From Bacteroidales bacterium (GTDB taxonomy: Bacteria; Bacteroidota; Bacteroidia; Bacteroidales; UBA932), in the NCBI GenBank assembly GCA_017458265.1, contig JAFTFV010000025.1, positions 1-64,000 on the forward strand: 64,000 nt of DNA. The letters run 5' to 3'. Position 1 is the first letter of the stretch, and the number at the start of each line of letters is the position of its first letter. The translations under genes and the position numbers were made by a program. Positions 56,046 through 64,000 of the stretch are shown here, piece by piece. The notes beneath the pieces were generated by a model. That model saw only the letters and a list, made by a program, of their open reading frames with translations. It was not told the origin of the DNA and did no database searches.

Positions 56046-59000
56046 TACTCGAACAGTTTTTTGAGTTCTTCGCTGTTGGTGGGATCGGAGAATTTGGCTA
56101 TGAATTCCTTGGGGGCCATGCCGAAGTAGGACCTGAAGGAATTGGAAAAGTACGAAGGCGTCGAGAAGCCCACGCGATAGGCCACCTCGGAGATGTTCAC
56201 CTTGTCGTGAACCATGAGGTATGCGGCCTGCTTCATCCTTGTGGACTTTATGAGGCTGGAGGGGGATATGCCCATCATTTCCTTGAGCTTGCGGTTGAGG
56301 TGTACGCGGCTCATGCCCACCTCGCGGCTGAGGTCTTCCACGCCGAAGTCAGGATTGTCCAGATTCTGCTTCACAACGTCCATTACCCTGTCTGAGAGCT
56401 GGCCTGTGGCGGAAGCTATCTTCACCTCTTCGTAGTCGTACTTGTCCTCGCGCGAGAATTTTCCCCTCAGGGTGTCCCGTGCCGACAATACCTGTGCGAT
56501 GCTGCTCCTGAGGAGGTCTATGGAGAGGGGCTTGGAGAGGAAGCGGTCGGCACCGCTGTCGATGCTCTCGAGGTGGCTCCTTTCATCGGCAGAGGAGGTG
56601 AGGATGATGACGGGGATGTGGTTGGTAACGGGATTGTGGCGGATTTTGCGGCACAGCTCCAGGCCGTCCATGCCGGCCATCATGAGGTCCGATACCACGA
56701 CGTCCGGCTGGTGGGTGGAGATTTCGGCCCAGGCCTCCTGGGCGCCCGCAAAGGTCCTTACATTGTAGATGGGCTTGAGCTCGGAGAGGAGGTAGTCGCG
56801 GATTTCGCTGTCGTCGTCGACGATGAACACGCTGCGGCGGGATTTTACCATGCGGTCCGAGTCTTCCGCCTTTGGGGTGAAGGCCAGGTCTTCGGTGGAT
56901 TTCACGATGTCGTCAACGCTTTCCGTGCTGAAGTACAGGTCTTTGTGGTGCGAGGTCTTGGAGAGTTCCTCTTCGCTCAGGTGGGCTTTTCCGCGGGGAA
57001 GGCTCACGGTGAAACATACGCCGTCAAGGGTGTTTGCAGCCGCAATTGTGCCGTGGTGCAGCTCGACGAGCTCCCTTGTGAGGCTCAGACCCACGCCGGA
57101 GCCCATCTTGGCGTCCATGACGTCGGACTGGAAGAAGCGGTCGAAGACCTTGTCCAGGTTGGGCGCGTCGATGTGGCTGCCGCTGTTGGTGACGCTTATC
57201 TTTACATCCTGGTACTGCTTGTCTATCAGTATTTCCACCTTTCCGCCGTCGGGGGTGTGCTTGAAGGCGTTGGAAAGCAGGTTGAAGATGATTTTGTCAA
57301 AGTTTCCCTGGTCTACCCACAGGCTCACGCCTTCTGCGGGGGCATTGAGGGTGAGGCTTATCCCGCGGGTTGTCGCAAGGTTGTCGAAAGACTGCATGAT
57401 GTCCTTTATGAAGCCCACGATGTCCGTTTCAAGGAAGTGCAGCTGCATTTTCCCTTCATCCACCTTTCTCATGTCCATGATCTGGTTCACCATGCGCAGG
57501 ATGCGCAGGGAATTGCGGTACATGAGGTTGTAGAGGTCTTTTTTCCTGGGCTCGGTCTCGCTTTCCCTCATCTGCTTGAGAGGGGACATGAGGAGGGTGA
57601 GCGGGGTGCGGATCTCGTGGGAGATGTTGGTGAACATCTTGAGTTTGAGCTCCTTGATTTCCGACATTTCCCTTTCCCTTGCGTGCACGCGGCGGCGTTT
57701 GACAATGTACTGCAGAAGCCATATGAGCGCCAGGAGAATGACGATGTAGACGAAGAAGGCGAAACCGCTCAGGTACCATGGATATTCCACTCGGACGTCT
57801 ATGTCGGCAGTGGAGCACTGTTCCATGTTTCCGTCAAAATAGGCCTTCACGTGAAGGGTGTATCGGCCTGCAGGAAGGTTGGTGTAGGAGACGGTGTTGG
57901 AGCGGAAGGGGAGGTGGCGCCAGGCCTTGTCAAAGTGGTCCAGGCGGCAGGCGTACCTTATTTTCATGGGGTTGGTGTACTCCAGGACGGAGAACTCCAG
58001 CGTGAAGGTGTTCTTCTTGTTGGGGAGCGTTATCCTCGTGGCCTCGGTAATGTGCTTGTCCAGGATGTTGTTTTCTGCGGCCGCATCGTAGTTCACTTCT
58101 TCGTTCAGGACGGTGAGGCGGCTGAAATAGAGCGGAGGAACGGGATGGGCTTCCTGGTTCACAATCTGCGGAAGGAAGTTGGTGATGCCTCCCGTGCCGC
58201 CGAGGAAGAGCTGCCCGTCGCTGTCCTTGTGGGCGGCCCCGATGTGGAATTCGTTGCCCTGGAGGCCGTCGTAGGCATAGTAATTGGTAATGGCCGATGT
58301 CTTCGGATCCAGATGGTTGAGGCCGTAGGAGGTGGAAATCCACATGGCGCCGTCATCGGCCTCGAGGATGGCCTCGACGACGTTGTTGGAAAGGCCGTCG
58401 GCCTCTGAAATGACGTTCACTACGCCGCGGGTGCGGTCACAGACGGTGACGCCCTCTCCGGTGCCTATCCAGAGCTGGCCCTTGGAGTCTTCCCGGAAGC
58501 AGTAGACCCTGGATTTGATGGCAGCGTCTCCAAGGTTGTAGGAGAAGAGCTTTCCCATGGAGTGGTTGTAGCACATGGGACCGTTGTAGGTGCCCACCCA
58601 GACCGTGCCGCCGCGGTCTATGTAGATGGTGCTCACCCATTTGTTCATGTCTTCGGCCACAGTCTGGACAACCTTGCCCTGGGGGGGGGAGATTATGCTC
58701 ATGCCGGCGCCGTAAGTGCCGGCGTAGACAAGGTCGTTCACGCTGTCGTAGGTGAGGCAGGCGATGTTTGGCGTGCCGATTCTTTCCCCGTCTGCAAAGC
58801 GCCTGAAGCCTCCTGCGGGGGTGTAGGTGAAGAGGCCGTCAAGGTAGGTGGCTATCCACAGGCGGCCGCTGCCGTCGAAGGCGAGCGAGAGGACGGAGTC
58901 GTTGCTGAGGGCGCTGTTGGAGGCGTTGTAGACCCGGCGGGAGCCGTCGCGGTCTATTCTCATGAGGCCGCCGCCGTCTGAGCCCACCCAGAGGGAGCCG

Positions 59001-60106
59001 TCATTGGGATTCCTGGCGATGGAGGATATTATGCCGTAGTCCGTCCTTATGTACTCGAAGCCGTACATGGAGTGGGGAATGACCATTACGCCGGTCTGGA
59101 AGGCCCCTATCCAGATATTCTCCTGCTTGTCATGCATGAGGGAGTGGATTTTCCAGCGGCTCATGTCTTGCGAGACGGGAGGAAGGTTGGGGAGGCGGAG
59201 TATGTCGGCCTGCATGTCGTAGACCTTGAGGCCTGTGGATTCGGTGCCTACGATGAAGGTGCGGTCGCCCACCCTTCGCATGGTCCTGTTGTAAAGGAGG
59301 GAACAGGCTTGGCAGGTCCTTGCGGCCGGGTCTTTGGATGCCCTGATGACGTCTTTGGCGCGGTCGTAGATGTACAGGCCGGACATGGTGGCTATGAGGA
59401 TGTTGCCGGTAGAGGGGTCTTCTTCAAAGTCCCTTACGGAAATGGCAGTGTCAAACGGCAAGGGCTTCTTCTCAAGGGTGGCGGCGTCCACCGCGGCAAG
59501 GCCGCCGGTTTCTCCGGCAAGCCATACCAGTCCTTTCGAGTCCTGATATATGGTATATATGAAGGCGGAAGGAAGGTTGGTGGAAAGGCGTGCCCTGCGG
59601 TCTTCCTTGAGGCCCCGGGATTTCGGGTCCATCACGTATACGCCGTGCTGGGATGTGGCAATCCAGAGTTCGCTGCCTCCCTGGCCTGTCTTTATTTCTT
59701 CGATGCAGGAGATGTGCTGGGTGGAGGAGGGGTATTCCGGATCCTTAAGGTCAGCAAGGTGGAATGAGAGGTCTTCCGGATCGAAGGTCTGGAGCCCTGT
59801 GGATGTTCCCACCCAGAATGTGCCGCAGCTGTCTTCGAAGGTGGAGATGACAAGGTCGCTTGCAAGGGAGCCTTCCTTCCCGCGGTTGAAGCGGAAGCTC
59901 AGGAAGTCCCGTCCGTCAAAGCGGGCAAGGCCGTTCTCTGTGGATATCCATACGAAGCCGCGGGAATCCTGGTAGATGTGGTTTACCTGGCTGTTTGGGA
60001 GTCCGTATTCAGTGGTATAAAGGCGCGCCATCTGCGCCTGAACCGTGAAAAACGGTAACATCATGTATAATGTTACAAGCGCGAGATGTTTCAAACAATG
60101 TTTCAA
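56045..60106 (-). CDS. Hybrid two-component sensor/regulator (HTCS) of the PUL
   Basis: 1353 residues. Start: TTG 60106 gives a signal peptide (MKHCLKHLALVTLYMMLPFF); the first ATG pair 14 codons later would leave only a ten-residue leader. Order: periplasmic beta-propeller repeats (about 30-690), Y_Y_Y domain (about 700-770), membrane helix (about 775-802), histidine kinase with His 830 in MFTNISHEIRTP, ATPase, receiver with Asp 1140 in VVSDLMMAG, AraC-type DNA-binding domain (about 1240-1340). HTCS proteins sense oligosaccharides and induce their PUL. Embedded between SusE/F-like and GH35 genes. Confidence 0.95.
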   Translation of the reverse strand: MKHCLKHLALVTLYMMLPFFTVQAQMARLYTTEYGLPNSQVNHIYQDSRGFVWISTENGLARFDGRDFLSFRFNRGKEGSLASDLVISTFEDSCGTFWVGTSTGLQTFDPEDLSFHLADLKDPEYPSSTQHISCIEEIKTGQGGSELWIATSQHGVYVMDPKSRGLKEDRRARLSTNLPSAFIYTIYQDSKGLVWLAGETGGLAAVDAATLEKKPLPFDTAISVRDFEEDPSTGNILIATMSGLYIYDRAKDVIRASKDPAARTCQACSLLYNRTMRRVGDRTFIVGTESTGLKVYDMQADILRLPNLPPVSQDMSRWKIHSLMHDKQENIWIGAFQTGVMVIPHSMYGFEYIRTDYGIISSIARNPNDGSLWVGSDGGGLMRIDRDGSRRVYNASNSALSNDSVLSLAFDGSGRLWIATYLDGLFTYTPAGGFRRFADGERIGTPNIACLTYDSVNDLVYAGTYGAGMSIISPPQGKVVQTVAEDMNKWVSTIYIDRGGTVWVGTYNGPMCYNHSMGKLFSYNLGDAAIKSRVYCFREDSKGQLWIGTGEGVTVCDRTRGVVNVISEADGLSNNVVEAILEADDGAMWISTSYGLNHLDPKTSAITNYYAYDGLQGNEFHIGAAHKDSDGQLFLGGTGGITNFLPQIVNQEAHPVPPLYFSRLTVLNEEVNYDAAAENNILDKHITEATRITLPNKKNTFTLEFSVLEYTNPMKIRYACRLDHFDKAWRHLPFRSNTVSYTNLPAGRYTLHVKAYFDGNMEQCSTADIDVRVEYPWYLSGFAFFVYIVILLALIWLLQYIVKRRRVHAREREMSEIKELKLKMFTNISHEIRTPLTLLMSPLKQMRESETEPRKKDLYNLMYRNSLRILRMVNQIMDMRKVDEGKMQLHFLETDIVGFIKDIMQSFDNLATTRGISLTLNAPAEGVSLWVDQGNFDKIIFNLLSNAFKHTPDGGKVEILIDKQYQDVKISVTNSGSHIDAPNLDKVFDRFFQSDVMDAKMGSGVGLSLTRELVELHHGTIAAANTLDGVCFTVSLPRGKAHLSEEELSKTSHHKDLYFSTESVDDIVKSTEDLAFTPKAEDSDRMVKSRRSVFIVDDDSEIRDYLLSELKPIYNVRTFAGAQEAWAEISTHQPDVVVSDLMMAGMDGLELCRKIRHNPVTNHIPVIILTSSADERSHLESIDSGADRFLSKPLSIDLLRSSIAQVLSARDTLRGKFSREDKYDYEEVKIASATGQLSDRVMDVVKQNLDNPDFGVEDLSREVGMSRVHLNRKLKEMMGISPSSLIKSTRMKQAAYLMVHDKVNISEVAYRVGFSTPSYFSNSFRSYFGMAPKEFIAKFSDPTNSEELKKLFE

Positions 60107-60128
60107 AACGTGTTGGTTTTTAGTGTCA

Positions 60129-60144
60129 TGTTACAAATGTAACA
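60129..60144. promoter_or_regulatory. Palindrome upstream of the HTCS gene
   Basis: TGTTACAAATGTAACA is a perfect 7-bp inverted pair (TGTTACA/TGTAACA) with an AA spacer, 23 bases upstream of the TTG start on the minus strand. Related TGTTACAA and TGTTTCAAA half-sites repeat at 60071-60078, 60087-60095 and 60099-60107. A regulator-binding cluster is likely; autoregulation by the AraC domain is a guess. Confidence 0.45.
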
Positions 60145-60164
60145 AAAATTTTGAAACATTATAC

Positions 60165-60199
60165 AAAAAAGCGGGCCGGCCATGTATCGGCCAGCCCGC
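60165..60199 (-). terminator. Rho-independent terminator after the SusF-like gene
   Basis: GCGGGC and CGGCC at the 5' side (60171-60181) pair with CGGCC and GCCCGC (60188-60199) around ATGTAT. On the minus strand the stem is followed by TTTTTT (60165-60170). It separates the surface lipoprotein genes from the HTCS. Confidence 0.85.
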
Positions 60200-60227
60200 A
60201 ATTGGAAATATGATGGATTGTGGTTGT

Positions 60228-62303
60228 TTACGGAACAATTACAATCTTGGTGATGGTGAGGCCGTCTCCCTGAATGATGAAAGCGGTCTGGCTCCAGGTG
60301 TCGGCCGTTTCGCCGGTAACGCACTTGAGCATGGCTTCGTTGAAGGGGACCTCGATAGTCGCAGCATCTCCATTCCAGTCATTGCATGTAACGGCCAGGC
60401 TTTCGTAGTCCCAGTTGGCATCGTTGAACTGAAGCTGACCGGTAGTTCCGACTTCCTTGTAGATGACAAACTTGGAACTAGTAGTGAGTCCGAGGCTCTC
60501 GATAGCCGGAGTGCCGCCGCGCATGACACGAATCTTGCCGGAATTCTCACTCCATGAGGGTTTATAAGGATACTCAAGACTTGCGCTTCTGTCTTCATAG
60601 ACGGTGAAGGGAGCAATGTCGTATTCAGAGGGAGTTACTACAGGCTTGATGAGGGAAACGGAGACAAGCGTGAATCCTACGCCCTGGAAGCGGAGACCGT
60701 CGGACTTGAGCTCGTCAAGAGCCTCTGCAGGAATGATTCCGTCGAAGTAATCATCGCCGTCAACCTTGGTAGACTGAAGTTCTGTCCAGTCGCTCCAGTC
60801 TCCCACATGCTTGAACAGAGGATTGTAGTCTCCGGTCTTGTCCTTGACGAATACGCGGATGACATCACCTTCCTCTGCAGTGGCGAATTTGGCTGCAGGG
60901 ATTGCGATGGTGGCGGTCCAGCCGTCAAAGGCTGTCTCTTCTTCCCAGATGCGGGTCTCGCCTGGGGCGGTGGGAGTTACAAGGGTTACGGCAACCAGGG
61001 TGAATCCTACGCCCTGGAAGCGGAGACCATCGGCCTGGAGTATTGCAAGAGCTTCTTCGGTAATGACGGCTTCGAAGTACTCGTCGCCCTTGTTGATGCT
61101 GCCCAGAAGCTCTGTGAAGTCATTCCAGTCCATGTACTTGAAGACAGGGTTGTAGGCGTCTGTCTTGTTTACGAAGTATGCGCGGACGAGTTGTCCTACC
61201 TGAGCATTTGCGAACTGTGCGGCATCAATCGTTGCCGTTGCGCTCCAGCTGTCGAAGATGGTCTTGCCTTCCCAGATGACGGTGCCTTCGGTTTCCACGG
61301 GGATGGGGAAATTCTCGGCAAAGGCAGCCGTGACGGTGTTTTCATTAAGGTCCAGGGTGAGGTTCCAGAAGCCTTCCTTGGGAAGGGTGAAGTTTCCACC
61401 GTCCTTCTTGATTTTGGCAACGTATGTGTCCTCTGCGTCTTCGTCGGCGGCGAATTCACCGTCGATACCCATGACGACGTCATTCCTTGCATCCATGCGG
61501 AACTTGAACACGTCGCCTTCCTCGTAAGGAACGTTCTTGGCTTCCCAGACCAGCTGGTCGCCCTTGTCGCTCATGGAGAAGTCCTTGTCCCAGTCGCTTC
61601 CGTCAATGGTGCCGATGATGGTCCAGGGGAATCTTTCGACAAGAACGGCGGTCACTGACCAGTCGCTCACGTCAAGCGTGACATCCCAGAAACCGTCGCC
61701 GGGAAGGGTGATGTCGCTGCCGCCCTTCTTGAGGATGGTCTTGTAGGTGTTGTCGACATCTTTAACGGGCTCAAATGCCTTGTCTAGGCCGAGGGTGATG
61801 GTGCTGCCCATGTAGAGCTTGAAGGCTTCGCCTGCATGGAAGGAGACCTTTTCGGCCTTCCAGACAAGGGCTTCGCCCTGGTCTGCCATTGCAACGGAGT
61901 TTCCGCCATTGGCTGTGCCTGAGAGTGCCCAGGTGTTGCTGCTGTAGGGCCATTTGGACTGCTTTATGGTAAACTGGCCCTTGTTGGTCTTTGAAATGAC
62001 GGTGATGACGGCGCTGCGTTCCTCGTTTCCGGTATTGTGGGCGGGAGTTACGGTAACAGTGTTCTCGCCGGGCTTGCCGGAGGCGGGCTCAAAGGTAACC
62101 CAGTCAACGGGGCTGTTGATGAACCAGTAGTCGGGAGCATTGAAAGTAATGACTGCGCTCTGGCCCTCGGCAGTCACAAGCATTTCAGCGGGCTCGATAC
62201 TGATGCTCATGGAAATGGCTTCTGTTTCCTTGGTGCCGGTGCAGGCAGCGGCCGAAAGGACCGCTGCTGCAGCAGCAAGGATATTGATAAGTTTACTGTT
62301 CAT
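60228..62303 (-). CDS. SusF-like surface glycan-binding lipoprotein with BACON domain and repeats
   Basis: 691 residues; signal MNSKLINILAAAAAVLSAAAC (Cys 21). Residues about 30-115 form a BACON domain (ITFNAPDYWFINSPVDWVTF, NEERSAVITVISKTNKGQF). Two SusE/F-type starch-binding-like modules follow (GDGFWDVTLDVSDWSVTAV; KEGFWNLTLDLNENTVTAAF). Two tandem modules with the shared block DGLRFQGVGFTLVAVTL / DGLRFQGVGFTLVSVSL come next. The last 125 residues are paralogous to the C terminus of the SusE-like gene downstream of SusD. Predicted outer-surface xylan binding. Confidence 0.85.
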   Translation of the reverse strand: MNSKLINILAAAAAVLSAAACTGTKETEAISMSISIEPAEMLVTAEGQSAVITFNAPDYWFINSPVDWVTFEPASGKPGENTVTVTPAHNTGNEERSAVITVISKTNKGQFTIKQSKWPYSSNTWALSGTANGGNSVAMADQGEALVWKAEKVSFHAGEAFKLYMGSTITLGLDKAFEPVKDVDNTYKTILKKGGSDITLPGDGFWDVTLDVSDWSVTAVLVERFPWTIIGTIDGSDWDKDFSMSDKGDQLVWEAKNVPYEEGDVFKFRMDARNDVVMGIDGEFAADEDAEDTYVAKIKKDGGNFTLPKEGFWNLTLDLNENTVTAAFAENFPIPVETEGTVIWEGKTIFDSWSATATIDAAQFANAQVGQLVRAYFVNKTDAYNPVFKYMDWNDFTELLGSINKGDEYFEAVITEEALAILQADGLRFQGVGFTLVAVTLVTPTAPGETRIWEEETAFDGWTATIAIPAAKFATAEEGDVIRVFVKDKTGDYNPLFKHVGDWSDWTELQSTKVDGDDYFDGIIPAEALDELKSDGLRFQGVGFTLVSVSLIKPVVTPSEYDIAPFTVYEDRSASLEYPYKPSWSENSGKIRVMRGGTPAIESLGLTTSSKFVIYKEVGTTGQLQFNDANWDYESLAVTCNDWNGDAATIEVPFNEAMLKCVTGETADTWSQTAFIIQGDGLTITKIVIVP

Positions 62304-62311
62304 GGTACTGA

Positions 62312-63787
62312 TTAAGGCTTGATTGTTATCTTAGTCACGGTAAGACCGTCTCCCTGCAGGATGAGGGCGGTATCGCTCCAGCCGTCTGTAATTTCACCGT
62401 TGATGCACTTGAGCATCTCTTCATTAACGGGAACTTCAATGGTCTCGAGACTGCCGTCCCAGTCGTTGCAGCTGATGCCTAAGGCGGAGTTGCTCCAGTT
62501 TGCATCGTTCCACTGAATCTGCCCGGTGGTGCCGACCTCTTTGTAAACGATGAACATTGAATTTGTGGTAAGTCCCATGTCCTCAATGGCAGGGTCTCCC
62601 ATTCCGCGCATGATACGGATCTTGCCCTTGTCGTCGCCCCATGAAGGATAGTAAGGCCATTCGATGGTGGAGCTCCGGTCTTGATACATGGTGAATGGAG
62701 CAATGTCGTACTCTTTAGGACCTTCATCGCCGTCCTTTACCCAGACTTCTTCCTGGAAATAGAGTTGCTGGAGAGTAAAGCCGCCGCCGGTGAAGAGCAG
62801 ATGCTTGTCATCCATTGTGCCGGCGAGGTCGGATCCGGCAAGATTGAGTTCAAGGACCCATGTGCCGTCATCGTTCTTGGTGAGCAGTTCATTTCCGGGC
62901 TGGAAATCACCTCCGCCCCACTGTTCTGACCACCAGCCGGTAGCAACGCGAATCTGAGGGGTGTCACCGCTTACAAGTGCATAGAACGTGTCGGTCTTCA
63001 TTTTTGCCCATACATCTGCGGGAACAATGTAGCATTCCTCGCCGGTTTCATGACCTTCGGCAGCGAAACGGTAAATACCGTCCCAGCTGACGCTTCCAAG
63101 GGTGCCGTCATTCTCCCAAATGAGGGTCTTTACGGTCTCCCAGTGGCCGTCGGCAGGCTTTGCGTATGCGAATTCAGGCATGGTGAACGTCTTGCCGTCC
63201 TGGGTGGAAACCTTACCGGCGAAGGTGCCTTCGAAGATTTTCCTGGGGATGTTGATGATGATGTTGCTGGTACCCTTGCGGTAGAAAGCGTTGTCCTTGA
63301 TGACAATGGGATTGCCTTCTTCGTCCTTGAGTTCGACGCTGGTGATGAACTCGAGGTCGCTGCCGTAGATGGTGAGCTGTTCACCACCGGTGATGCTTTC
63401 TCCGGCCTGCTTGGAGTAGCCCGTGATGGTGGGCTTTCCAAGTTTGAGATCTACTGAAGAGACAGCCTCTCCGGCATCGGTGCGGACAATGATCTTGCCG
63501 CCTTCCTCGGAAATGCCATTGGGGGCGGTCACCCTTATCATGTTGTCAGTGACAATCTTGAAAGAGGTTACGGATACCTCGCCGGGGAAGACGATTTCCT
63601 TGGCATCGGTAAAACCGGAACCGTTGATGGTCATGGCCGATCCGGCAACCACCTTGGTGGGTGAGAATACCTTTATGGCCAGGCCAACTTCTGCGTTCTC
63701 TTCAGCTGCCTGCGGGTTACATGCCGTGAAGGCTCCCATCAGGGCCACGGAGAGAATCAGTCCGAAATATTTAAATAACTTCTTCAT
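62312..63787 (-). CDS. SusE-like surface lipoprotein with IPT/TIG domains
   Basis: 491 residues; ATG 63787 gives lipobox MKKLFKYFGLILSVALMGAF followed by TAC (Cys 23); ATG 63802 is five codons upstream. Residues about 35-125 are a TIG (Ig-like) domain (VVAGSAMTINGSGFTDAKEI), with a second one at 130-200 (ESITGGEQLTIYGSDLEFI). The last 120 residues (YDIAPFTMYQDRSSTIEWPY ... MLKCINGEITDGWSDTALIL) are closely related to the end of the SusF-like protein, so a carbohydrate-binding module was duplicated. It lies 17 bases after susD and eight before the SusF-like gene. Confidence 0.85.
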   Translation of the reverse strand: MKKLFKYFGLILSVALMGAFTACNPQAAEENAEVGLAIKVFSPTKVVAGSAMTINGSGFTDAKEIVFPGEVSVTSFKIVTDNMIRVTAPNGISEEGGKIIVRTDAGEAVSSVDLKLGKPTITGYSKQAGESITGGEQLTIYGSDLEFITSVELKDEEGNPIVIKDNAFYRKGTSNIIINIPRKIFEGTFAGKVSTQDGKTFTMPEFAYAKPADGHWETVKTLIWENDGTLGSVSWDGIYRFAAEGHETGEECYIVPADVWAKMKTDTFYALVSGDTPQIRVATGWWSEQWGGGDFQPGNELLTKNDDGTWVLELNLAGSDLAGTMDDKHLLFTGGGFTLQQLYFQEEVWVKDGDEGPKEYDIAPFTMYQDRSSTIEWPYYPSWGDDKGKIRIMRGMGDPAIEDMGLTTNSMFIVYKEVGTTGQIQWNDANWSNSALGISCNDWDGSLETIEVPVNEEMLKCINGEITDGWSDTALILQGDGLTVTKITIKP

Positions 63788-63804
63788 AGTTGAAATGCTC
63801 ATTA

Positions 63805-64000
63805 TTAATTAGCCTGGTCCCAGCCGGGATTCTGAACGAGTTTGGGATTCTTCTTGATCTCAGTCTGAGGGATAGGATAGAAGTAGTACTTGTCGTCCCA
63901 CTGGCGGGTTACGGTAGTGCGGGTGAGCTGCTTGGAGGCGCTGATGGAAGCGACCTGGATGGTCTTGAAGTACTGGCTTCCCTTCTTCCAGCGGCGTACA
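63805..64000 (-). CDS. susD: SusD-like nutrient-binding lipoprotein, C-terminal part
   Basis: Only the last 64 residues are in the window; the gene continues beyond it. The translated end reads KYYFYPIPQTEIKKNPKLVQ, then NPGWDQAN and TAA, the classic SusD terminus (YPIPQxEI...NPxLxQNPGW). SusD binds polysaccharide at the outer membrane together with the TonB-dependent SusC, which should lie just beyond the window. Assigned to the susD family, not to starch specifically. Confidence 0.95.
   Translation of the reverse strand, partial: VRRWKKGSQYFKTIQVASISASKQLTRTTVTRQWDDKYYFYPIPQTEIKKNPKLVQNPGWDQAN

Noticed and set aside
56573..58408. Long antisense ORF opposite the HTCS gene
   Set aside because: It mirrors the HTCS coding frame in a GC-rich gene; the protein has no family motifs and lies opposite a fully conserved sensor.
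60103..60324. 73-codon ORF overlapping the HTCS start and SusF-like end
   Set aside because: It crosses a terminator and the HTCS signal-peptide frame; the peptide has no family features.

Overview
The window is a chromosomal segment of a member of the Bacteroidetes, most likely a gut or rumen Bacteroidales. Evidence: the order tuf, tRNA-Trp, secE, nusG, rplK, rplA, rplJ, rplL, rpoB, rpoC; TAnnTTTG-type promoter boxes in front of several genes; many lipoproteins with short Bacteroidetes-style signal peptides; a type V (fimbrillin) pilus locus; and a polysaccharide utilisation locus (PUL) with SusD, SusE/F-like surface lipoproteins and a hybrid two-component sensor. I cannot name the genus.

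Layout. 1-12267 (+): the translation/transcription core, starting inside EF-Tu. 12268-16632: folD flanked by two related lipoproteins of unknown function, then a membrane protein. 16637-25988: housekeeping genes (exonuclease III, cysS, divergent lysS, a TrmH/SpoU methyltransferase, glycerophosphodiester phosphodiesterase, LemA, a DUF2207-like protein, aldehyde dehydrogenase). 26155-37107 (+): a six-gene fimbrial locus with an OmpA/DUF3575-like protein, a DUF5119-like lipoprotein, three fimbrillin-like subunits, a Mfa2/FimB-like lipoprotein and a large putative tip adhesin (seven CDS in total). 37109-40275 (-): a tightly overlapping operon of a CE7 esterase, a small exporter, a DUF6913-like protein and a PfkB kinase. 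40336-42581 (+): a flippase-like membrane protein, aroE and ssb. 42541-45901: an accessory island inserted at the 3' end of ssb between two 153-bp direct repeats; it carries an EcoRI-type adenine methyltransferase and a DUF262-HNH protein, plus a 253-bp inverted-repeat element. 45912-64000 (-): a xylan-type PUL running from susD (cut by the window end) through two SusE/F-like lipoproteins, a hybrid sensor, a GH35, an SGNH esterase, a GPH symporter, GH10 xylanase, GH43 and a GH67-GH43-CBM fusion.

How it works together. The PUL encodes a near-complete glucuronoxylan pathway: surface capture (SusD, SusE/F), backbone cutting by GH10, removal of acetyl groups (SGNH esterase), removal of glucuronic acid (GH67), trimming to xylose or arabinose (GH43), uptake (symporter) and sensing (HTCS).

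Most interesting non-gene signals: (1) a dispersed palindromic repeat (TGTCATTCCGAGCG..GAGGAATCT and its partner arm) that has entered at least three protein genes in frame (cysS, the TrmH-like methyltransferase, the OmpA-like fimbrial protein) and also lies between genes; (2) a family of exactly 108-bp imperfect palindromes with CGTGAAATGTAA ends, three copies, two of which bracket the defence-like island and show a compensatory base change; (3) a GH67 that lacks its N-terminal domain and is fused to GH43 and a carbohydrate-binding region.
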